This document shows, piece after piece, positions 7,908 to 13,936 of a stretch of 64,000 nt of DNA (within the stretch, counting starts at the first letter, position 1; each line of letters opens with the position of its first letter). The DNA comes from an uncultured Oscillospiraceae bacterium (GTDB lineage: Bacteria; Bacillota; Clostridia; Oscillospirales; Oscillospiraceae). The notes beneath the pieces are model-generated. The model saw nothing but the letters and a program-made list of their open reading frames with translations, made no database searches and was not told the DNA's origin. The stretch spans positions 3,419-67,418 of the forward strand of contig CAKUEH010000014.1 of NCBI GenBank assembly GCA_934646185.1. Reading direction: 5' to 3'. A program made the translations under genes and the position numbers.

Positions 7908-8663
7908 GTGCAGGATACGGCGCTGATGCTCCATACGCTGTTGGAGCTTGGCGAGAGCATGCTGGCCGACGGCGCGGACGTGCGCCGCGTGGAGCAGACG
8001 CTCACGCGCATGGGACTGGCTTACGGCGCGGTGCGGATGGATGTGTTCGTCATCACGTCCAGCATCGTGCTGACGATGTGCTTCCCGGACGAGACGAGCG
8101 TCACGCAGACGCGGCGGATCGAAAAATCCGCCGTGACGGACTTCGGCAAGCTGGAGGCCATCAACGCCATCAGCCGCAGCTATTGCGAAAAGCCCTTTCC
8201 TGTGCAGGAGCTGGCCGACCGGCTGCATCTGGCGAAGGGCTGCCGCCCCGCGCGCTGGAAGCTGTTCGCGGGCAGCAGTCTGGCCGCGGGCGCGCTGACG
8301 GTGTTCTTCGGCGGCGCGGGACTTGACGGGCTGGCCGCGGCGGTCTTTGCGCTGGCGCTGTGTCTGCTGCAGACGTATCTGCCGCTGATCTGCAAGAACA
8401 AGGTGCTGTTCAACTTCCTCGCGGCCTTCTGCGTCGGGAGTCTGATCGGTCTTGCGTGCCGCGCGATTCCGGTGCTGCACGGCGACAAGATCATCATCGG
8501 CGATATCATGCTGCTGATCCCCGGTCTTGCGTTTACGAACGCGGTCAAGGATATTTTCATCGGCGATACGATCTCGGGCGTCATGCGCCTGATCGAGACG
8601 GTTTTGTGGGCGGCGGCGCTGGCCTTGGGCTTCGCGCTGTCCGGATGGCTGCTGGGGGTGTGA
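7908..8663 (+). CDS. Threonine/serine exporter, ThrE N-terminal-type subunit
   Basis: A 251-residue protein of the split ThrE family, which exports threonine or serine. Residues 1-115 are the cytoplasmic domain (LELGESMLADGADVRRVEQ is the family signature); the rest has about five membrane helices ending GFALSGWLLGV, with GDIMLLIPGLAFTNAVKD in the conserved membrane core. The start is GTG at 7908, eight bases after AGGGGAGG; no ATG gives a full N-terminus. The smaller partner subunit begins three bases downstream. Confidence 0.88.
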   Translation: MQDTALMLHTLLELGESMLADGADVRRVEQTLTRMGLAYGAVRMDVFVITSSIVLTMCFPDETSVTQTRRIEKSAVTDFGKLEAINAISRSYCEKPFPVQELADRLHLAKGCRPARWKLFAGSSLAAGALTVFFGGAGLDGLAAAVFALALCLLQTYLPLICKNKVLFNFLAAFCVGSLIGLACRAIPVLHGDKIIIGDIMLLIPGLAFTNAVKDIFIGDTISGVMRLIETVLWAAALALGFALSGWLLGV

Positions 8664-8666
8664 CGG

Positions 8667-9116
8667 ATGCAGAATGTGATCGGACTTCTGACGGCGCTGC
8701 TCGGCTCCGCCGGGTTCGCGCTGATCTTCAATGTGCGCAAACAGCTGCTGCCGCTGGCGGCGCTGGGCGGCGCGCTGTGCTGGGGGACGTATCTGCTGGC
8801 AGGGCAGGCGACGGACTCTGTTTTTCTGCAGTCCTTTGCAGCCAGCGCCGTGACGGCGGTCTGGTCGGAGGTGCTCGCGCGCGTGAAGAAGACGCCCGCG
8901 CAGCAGTATCTCATCATCGGCCTCATTCCGCTCGTGCCCGGCGGGACGCTCTATTATGCCATGAGCGCGCTCGTCCGGCAGGACTGGGCGCAGGCGCAGC
9001 TCTACGGCTACCGGGTCAGTGCGTTCGTGCTCGGCATCGCGGCGGGCGTGAGCCTGACGCTGAGCCTTCTGGACATGATTTTGAATGCGCGCAGGCGCAT
9101 GCAAAAAAGAAAGTAG
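8667..9116 (+). CDS. Threonine/serine exporter, small membrane subunit (ThrE_2/DUF3815 type)
   Basis: A 149-residue membrane protein with four or five helices and the motif LIPLVPGGTLYYAMSALV. In corynebacterial ThrE this domain is fused to the larger one; in clostridia the halves are separate neighbouring genes, as here with three bases between them. It ends in a basic tail. The two probably form one exporter. Confidence 0.86.
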   Translation: MQNVIGLLTALLGSAGFALIFNVRKQLLPLAALGGALCWGTYLLAGQATDSVFLQSFAASAVTAVWSEVLARVKKTPAQQYLIIGLIPLVPGGTLYYAMSALVRQDWAQAQLYGYRVSAFVLGIAAGVSLTLSLLDMILNARRRMQKRK

Positions 9117-9126
9117 GAGTGTTTTC

Positions 9127-9744
9127 ATGGAAAACCGCTGCATCATTGTCTCCGGCGGCGTCTTCGGCCCCGCGCCGGAGAGGCGGCCGGGCGATTTTAT
9201 CATCGCCTGCGACCGGGGCTACGCCTATTGCGGGCGGCTCGGCTTGACGCCGGATCTGTTCATCGGCGATTTTGATTCCTATTCCGGCGCGGTCGCGCCG
9301 GGCGTAGCCGTTGAACGGCTGCTACCGGAAAAGGACGACACGGACACCGGCCACGCCATCACATACGCGCTGGCGCACGGATTCCGGGAGCTGGTGCTTG
9401 TCTGTGCGCTGGGCGGGCGGCTGGATCATACGCTGGCAAATCTGCAGAACGCGGCGAACGCCGCCGCGCAGGGCGCGTCCGTGACCATTCTGGATGAAAA
9501 TTCGGAGCTCACCTTCCTGACGCATGGGACGCTCCGCCTGAAAAAGCGCCCCGGCTGGGGCCTGTCCGTGTTTTCACTCTCAGACAGCAGCACGGGCGTG
9601 TGCCTGCGCGGCGTGAAATACGAGCTGGAAAACGCCGCGCTCGACAATCGCTTTCCGCTCGGCGTGAGCAACGAATTTGACGCGCCGGAGGCGGAGATCA
9701 CGGTCGAGCAGGGCATTCTGCTGGTCATGCAGACGAAAAAGTAA
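9127..9744 (+). CDS. thiN: Thiamine pyrophosphokinase
   Basis: A 205-residue cytoplasmic enzyme that makes thiamine diphosphate from thiamine and ATP. Motifs: ACDRGYAYC, DLFIGDFDS (metal/ATP site), KDDTDTGHAI and LGGRLDHTLANLQN. The ATG at 9127 follows AGGAGTG eight bases upstream; an in-frame start at 9085 overlaps the exporter gene and gives an unlikely extension. It may be co-transcribed with the exporter pair. No TPP riboswitch is seen. Confidence 0.93.
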   Translation: MENRCIIVSGGVFGPAPERRPGDFIIACDRGYAYCGRLGLTPDLFIGDFDSYSGAVAPGVAVERLLPEKDDTDTGHAITYALAHGFRELVLVCALGGRLDHTLANLQNAANAAAQGASVTILDENSELTFLTHGTLRLKKRPGWGLSVFSLSDSSTGVCLRGVKYELENAALDNRFPLGVSNEFDAPEAEITVEQGILLVMQTKK

Positions 9745-9756
9745 AAAAACAGACAG

Positions 9757-9787
9757 AAAAAAGCGGCTGCCGGAGCAGCCGCTTTTT
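9757..9787. terminator. Bidirectional terminator between thiN and the BMP lipoprotein gene
   Basis: AAAAAGCGGCTGC / GCAGCCGCTTTTT with a 4-base loop. It has T runs on both strands and lies between convergent genes. Confidence 0.93.
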
Positions 9788-9802
9788 GTATGGGGTTCGG
9801 AA

Positions 9803-11194
9803 TTAGTTCAGCTCGGTGATGCCGTCGATGCGGATCTGGAAGGACGGAGCGGACTGATAGGAAGACTCATGGTAGTAGCCATCGGCAATGCCTTCTTCGC
9901 TGTCAGCAACCCAGTCACCGTCGGTGTCGACCATCATGGCGGAGGTCACGTGGCCCTCGGCGTCACATTCGATCTTGCACTTCTGCGTGTTGGTCAGCTC
10001 GAAGTTGTCGCCGGTAACGGTGAACTTGCTGGTATCAAAGACATGCAGGCTGCCGTCCTTGATGGCCGCGATGGTCTCTTCGACCTTCTCAGCGGTGCCG
10101 GCCGCGCAGGACGGGCCAAGGTCGGTGATGCGGACAGCGTCAGCCTCGTAGCCCTGGCACCAGTTGGTGTCGAAGGACTCGCCGTTCATAACAGCGTTGA
10201 ATGCGTACTCATAGAAGACTTCCCAAACGTTGGTCGGAGAGGTCAGAGCGGCGGTCGGAGCGACTGCGAGCATATCGACGTTGTAGCCGACGGAGTAGAC
10301 GGTCGTGCCGGCGTCGAGGGCTTCCTGGCAGGCTGCCGGAGCACCGGTGGAGTCAGCGTGCTGGCCGATGATGATGCAGCCGTCGGCGATCAGAGCCTTG
10401 GCAGCCTCGTTCTCAGCGGTGATGTTGAACCAGGAGTTGGTGTACTGCACCTGCATGGCGACATCGGGAACGATGCTCTGCAGGCCAAGGAAGAACGCGG
10501 TGTAGCCGGAAACGACCTCTGCGTACGGATAAGCGCCGACGTAGCCGATCTTGATCTTGCCGTCAGCAGTCTTGTTCTTGTCTTCGACCTTGCCGTCGTC
10601 GATGAGCTCCTGCAGCTTCATGCCGGCGACGACGCCGCCGACGTAGCGGGCCTCATAGATGCCGGTGAAGGCGTTGTGGAAGTTGTCGAGGCCAGAAGCT
10701 CTGGCGGTATCGCCGGTCATCGCGACGAACTGCACGTCGGGATATTCCTCAGCTGCCTGCAGGCAGAAGGACTGATGGCCGTAGGAGTTGGTGATGACGA
10801 TCTGGCAGCCCTGGTCGACGCAGTCGACGCAAGCGTCATAGCAGGTCTCGTCTTCGCCGATGGAGTATTTCCAGACGATGTTGTTCTCGCTGATGCCCAG
10901 AGCCTTGGCGGCTTCCTGGATGCCGAGAATGTGGGAGTAGGTGTAGCCTTCGTTTTCGTCGCCGACGAGAACGACGCCGATCTTGATGTCGGTGCCGACA
11001 GCGTCGCCGGCGGGCTCAGCGGTTTCGTCCTCAGCCGGAGCGTCGGTCTCTTCCTCAGGAGCGGTGGTCTCTTCGTTGGTGGTCTCAGCCGGGGCGGGTG
11101 CGTCGGTCTTTTCTTCCGTCTTGGCAGTGGAAGCGCAGGCTACCAGAGCGAAGACCATGACCACGGCGAGAAGCAGCGCGATGATCTTTTTCAT
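9803..11194 (-). CDS. BMP-family substrate-binding lipoprotein (probable nucleoside binder)
   Basis: A 463-residue secreted lipoprotein: signal peptide 1-19, lipobox ALVAC with Cys20, then an about 45-residue linker rich in E, T, A and P. The binding domain begins at IKIGVVLVGDENEGYTYSH and has the BMP/PnrA features TNSYGHQ, YEARYVGGVVAGM and GQHADSTG. In characterised systems such proteins feed purine nucleosides to an ABC importer. No permease or ATPase is adjacent, so it may act with a distant transporter. It is divergent from guanine deaminase, which supports a purine role. The leader carries two hairpins. Confidence 0.9.
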   Translation of the reverse strand: MKKIIALLLAVVMVFALVACASTAKTEEKTDAPAPAETTNEETTAPEEETDAPAEDETAEPAGDAVGTDIKIGVVLVGDENEGYTYSHILGIQEAAKALGISENNIVWKYSIGEDETCYDACVDCVDQGCQIVITNSYGHQSFCLQAAEEYPDVQFVAMTGDTARASGLDNFHNAFTGIYEARYVGGVVAGMKLQELIDDGKVEDKNKTADGKIKIGYVGAYPYAEVVSGYTAFFLGLQSIVPDVAMQVQYTNSWFNITAENEAAKALIADGCIIIGQHADSTGAPAACQEALDAGTTVYSVGYNVDMLAVAPTAALTSPTNVWEVFYEYAFNAVMNGESFDTNWCQGYEADAVRITDLGPSCAAGTAEKVEETIAAIKDGSLHVFDTSKFTVTGDNFELTNTQKCKIECDAEGHVTSAMMVDTDGDWVADSEEGIADGYYHESSYQSAPSFQIRIDGITELN

Positions 11195-11543
11195 GTGTTC
11201 GTTCCTCCTAAAAAATTTTGCGGCAAATACCGCAATCCTGCCGCGCGGAATTGCGCGGCAAATTCGGATAGTTGTATTTTAATTGATTCTATGCAAAAAA
11301 GCAATCAGTTTTTTCGGGTTTATGGGCATAAATACACAAAAAGTTTCAGGAGAAGCTAAAAAACTTTTAGGTTTTTCGGCGCTTTGTTATAATTGCCTGA
11401 TTGGGGCGGGCTGATTTCGTGAAGAACGCCCAAGAACATAAGTGGAAATTGTGCGGGCTATTATGATATGATATTTCAGCAGGGCACTGGACCTGCGCCT
11501 GATCTGCCGCATATGGGGCGTTTTTGCAAAGGAGCACAAAATC
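11195..11543. other. Divergent control region of the BMP gene and guaD
   Basis: A 349-bp gene-free stretch. On the minus side the BMP leader can form two hairpins (TTGCGG/CCGCAA at 11218-11235 and TGCCGCGC/GCGCGGCA at 11239-11260) just upstream of its Shine-Dalgarno site. On the plus side an extended -10 (TGTTATAAT, 11385-11393) would give guaD a leader of about 145 nt. That leader has a GCAGG...CCTGC hairpin near 11485 and a weak stem followed by GTTTTTGC just before AAAGGAG. I cannot assign it to a known riboswitch class; the purine riboswitch core is absent. Confidence 0.5.
11385..11393 (+). promoter_or_regulatory. Extended -10 promoter of guaD
   Basis: TG-T-TATAAT with only a weak -35 (TTTTAG) 17 bases upstream. 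Confidence 0.55.
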
Positions 11544-12818
11544 GTGAAGACATTTGTTATAAAGGGAAATCTCTGCTTCAGCCGCAGTATGGACGAGCTG
11601 GTATGCATGGAGCACAGCTATCTTGCCGTCGAGGACGGCCGCGTCGCGGGCGTCTTCCGGACGCTGCCGGAGCGATACGCGCAGCTGCCGGTGCTGGACT
11701 ACGGCGACCGGCTGATCCTGCCGGGCATGACGGATCTGCATGTCCACGCGCCGCAGTTTGCCTTCCGCGGGCTCGGCATGGATATGGAGCTGCTGGAATG
11801 GCTGAACACCTATACCTTCCCGGAGGAATCCAAATATAAGGAGCTGGACTACGCGGACCGGGCCTACGGCAGCTTTGTCAATCATCTGCTGCGCAGCACG
11901 ACCACGCGCGCGGCTATCTTCGCCACCATCCATGTGCCCGCCACGGAGCTGCTCATGCAGAAGCTGGACGATGCCGGACTTTCCTGCTGCGTCGGCAAGG
12001 TCAACATGAACCGCAATTCGCCGGTCTATCTGCGCGAGATCTCGACGAATCAGGCGCTGCGGGACACGGAGCGCTGGCTCTGCGAGACGAAAGAGCGCTA
12101 TACGCACGTAAAGCCCATCCTGACACCGCGGTTTATTCCGTCCTGCACGGACGATCTGATGTACGGCCTTGCGCGCCTGCAGGCGAAATACGGCGTGCCT
12201 GTGCAGAGCCATCTGTCGGAAAACTACTCCGAGATCGCGTGGATCCGGGAGCTGTGTCCGCGCTCGAAGCATTACGGCGACGCATACGAGCAATTCGGCC
12301 TCTTCGGCGGCGGCTATCCCTGCATCATGGCGCACTGCGTCCACTCGAACGAGGACGAGCAGGCGCTGATGAAGAAAAACGGCGTGTTCATTGCGCATTC
12401 GCCGGAGTCGAACATGAATCTGGCCTCCGGCGTCGCGCCGGTCAACAAATTTCTGAATGACGGCCTGCGCGTCGGCCTTGCGACCGACGTGGCCGGCGGC
12501 AGCCACGAGAGCATGCTGCGCGCTATGACCCACGCCATTCAGGCCTCCAAGCTCCGCTGGCGGCTGTACGATCAGGCGGTAAAGCCGCTGTCGTTTGAAC
12601 GCGCGTTTTATCTCGCCACCATGGGCGGCGGCGCGTTCTTTGGGAAGGTCGGCAGCTTTTTGGACGGGTACGAATTCGACGCCGTCGTGCTCGACGACGC
12701 ATCGCTTGACCATCCGCAGGCGCTTTCCGTCCGCGCCCGGCTCGAGCGCGCGGCCTATCTGGCCGACGACCGGAATCTGACGGCGAAATTCGTCGCCGGA
12801 CAGAAGATCCTCGGTTGA
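11544..12818 (+). CDS. guaD: Guanine deaminase
   Basis: A 424-residue amidohydrolase that converts guanine to xanthine. The zinc-site motif DLHVHAPQF is followed by FRGLGMDMELLEWLNTYTFP, typical of guanine deaminases; HLSEN, MAHCVHS and ATDVAGG supply the other metal and catalytic residues. The start is GTG at 11544, eight bases after AAAGGAG. The stop codon overlaps the -35 box of the queT promoter. Confidence 0.92.
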   Translation: MKTFVIKGNLCFSRSMDELVCMEHSYLAVEDGRVAGVFRTLPERYAQLPVLDYGDRLILPGMTDLHVHAPQFAFRGLGMDMELLEWLNTYTFPEESKYKELDYADRAYGSFVNHLLRSTTTRAAIFATIHVPATELLMQKLDDAGLSCCVGKVNMNRNSPVYLREISTNQALRDTERWLCETKERYTHVKPILTPRFIPSCTDDLMYGLARLQAKYGVPVQSHLSENYSEIAWIRELCPRSKHYGDAYEQFGLFGGGYPCIMAHCVHSNEDEQALMKKNGVFIAHSPESNMNLASGVAPVNKFLNDGLRVGLATDVAGGSHESMLRAMTHAIQASKLRWRLYDQAVKPLSFERAFYLATMGGGAFFGKVGSFLDGYEFDAVVLDDASLDHPQALSVRARLERAAYLADDRNLTAKFVAGQKILG

Positions 12819-12843
12819 CAAACCGGCGCGGATCCGGTACAAT
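12815..12843 (+). promoter_or_regulatory. Strong sigma-A promoter for queT, overlapping the guaD stop
   Basis: TTGACA (12815-12820), 17 bases, TACAAT (12838-12843). The TGA of guaD (12816-12818) lies inside the -35 box. Confidence 0.85.
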
Positions 12844-12890
12844 ACAGCAGCAAACCGCATAGCGCCCGGCTTTGGAGAACCTGGCCGGGC

Positions 12891-12932
12891 GCAGACAGTT
12901 CGGAACCATCCTGTCTTTAAATAAAACTAGGG
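12891..12932 (+). promoter_or_regulatory. preQ1-I riboswitch aptamer
   Basis: The stem AGACAG / CTGTCT encloses a loop ending in the conserved CATCC, followed by the A-rich tail TTTAAATAAAACTAGGG that pairs back in preQ1-I aptamers. It lies between the queT promoter and an intrinsic terminator, the standard arrangement for turning the gene off when preQ1 is present. Confidence 0.85.
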
Positions 12933-12939
12933 AAAGCAG

Positions 12940-12967
12940 GATGGGCGCAGTGCGCCCATCTTTTTTT
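12940..12967 (+). terminator. Terminator of the preQ1 riboswitch
   Basis: GATGGGCGCA / TGCGCCCATC stem and seven T residues, eight bases after the aptamer tail: the expression platform. Confidence 0.92.
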
Positions 12968-13010
12968 ATCCCTCCAAATTCCATCGCGGCTTGCAGAAGG
13001 AGGACAACCC

Positions 13011-13523
13011 ATGAAAAAACTCACCACCCGCCAGATCGCGTTGAACGGCGTCGTCGCCGGACTCTACGCGGCCATCACGATCCTGACCGCCTCGTTTGCC
13101 TACGGCAACATCCAGTTCCGCATCGCGGACGCACTGTGCGTGCTCGTCGTGCTGGAGCCGAGCCTGACCGTCGGGCTGACGCTCGGCTGCCTGATCTCCA
13201 ACATTTTCTCGACCGTCTCCGCGCTCGATATCGTCATCGGCACGGCGGGGACGCTGTTCGGCTGTCTGCTTGCCGCAAGAGTGAAAAAGGACTGGCTCGT
13301 GCCGGTCCCCGTGATCCTCGCGAACGCCGTGCTGGTCGGCGCGATGCTGGCCTATGTGCTCACGCCGGACGCGCTCGTGCAGGGATTTTTCATCAACGGC
13401 GGCGAGGTGCTGCTCGGTGAGGCGGTGGTTTTGTATCTGCTCGGCGTGCCGCTGCTGCTGTTCTTCCGCCGCTCGGGCCTGATGGAAAAGCTGCTGCGCG
13501 GCGCGCCGCATGGCCGGGGCTGA
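13011..13523 (+). CDS. queT: QueT-type queuosine-precursor transporter
   Basis: A 170-residue integral membrane protein with about six helices, of the ECF substrate-binding (S component) type. ALNGVVAGLYAAITI and YGNIQFRIADALCVL are family hallmarks. QueT imports queuine/preQ1-type precursors for tRNA modification, together with a shared ECF module encoded elsewhere. The ATG follows AAGGAGG. Control by the preQ1-I riboswitch directly supports the substrate. Confidence 0.94.
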   Translation: MKKLTTRQIALNGVVAGLYAAITILTASFAYGNIQFRIADALCVLVVLEPSLTVGLTLGCLISNIFSTVSALDIVIGTAGTLFGCLLAARVKKDWLVPVPVILANAVLVGAMLAYVLTPDALVQGFFINGGEVLLGEAVVLYLLGVPLLLFFRRSGLMEKLLRGAPHGRG

Positions 13524-13542
13524 GGCAGAGACCGTTCCATGC

Positions 13543-13576
13543 AAAACAGGCAGGGCCAATCGGCCCTGCCTGTTTT
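13543..13576. terminator. Bidirectional terminator between queT and hypA
   Basis: AAAACAGGCAGGGCC / GGCCCTGCCTGTTTT with a 4-base loop, between convergent transcription units. Confidence 0.94.
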
Positions 13577-13582
13577 GTGCGT

Positions 13583-13933
13583 TCAGTCGTCCGGGACGGC
13601 GATCTCTTTGATGATAAACTCATTGCCCTGTATCAGCCAGGTGTCCTCGCTTCCGCAGCGGGGGCAGCGCTTGCCCTGCGGAACGGTCGGATAGTCCTGC
13701 CCGCATGCGCCGCAGTGCGTCACGGCGGGGATGCGCTCGATCTCGAGCGCGCAGCCGGTCAGAAGCGGCGTGCGCTTGCAGTTCCAGTTCCAGACGTCGG
13801 TCAGATATTCCGGCACGACCGTGGACACCTCGCCAAGCTGGAGCGTGACGCGGCTGATGCGCGCGACATGGTTCTCTTCCGCGATCTTTGCCAGACTGTC
13901 TGCGATGTGGAAGACGACGCCAAGTTCGTGCAT
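13583..13933 (-). CDS. hypA: Hydrogenase nickel metallochaperone HypA
   Basis: A 116-residue protein with the invariant N-terminus MHELGVV, whose His2 binds nickel, and two CxxC zinc pairs (CGACG, CPRCG). HypA with HypB delivers nickel to [NiFe] hydrogenase or urease. The gene lies three bases after the Fe-S/FAD oxidoreductase gene, at the end of the hypB operon. No nickel enzyme is seen in the window, so the client is unknown. Confidence 0.94.
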   Translation of the reverse strand: MHELGVVFHIADSLAKIAEENHVARISRVTLQLGEVSTVVPEYLTDVWNWNCKRTPLLTGCALEIERIPAVTHCGACGQDYPTVPQGKRCPRCGSEDTWLIQGNEFIIKEIAVPDD

Positions 13934-13936
13934 GGG

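Noticed and set aside
9677..11359. A 560-codon plus-strand frame
   Set aside because: Antisense to the BMP lipoprotein gene, whose signal peptide, lipobox and domain motifs are clear.
11385..11543. Purine riboswitch upstream of guaD
   Set aside because: The conserved core (GTTTCTACC-type J2/3 and loop sequences) is absent; only generic hairpins are visible.
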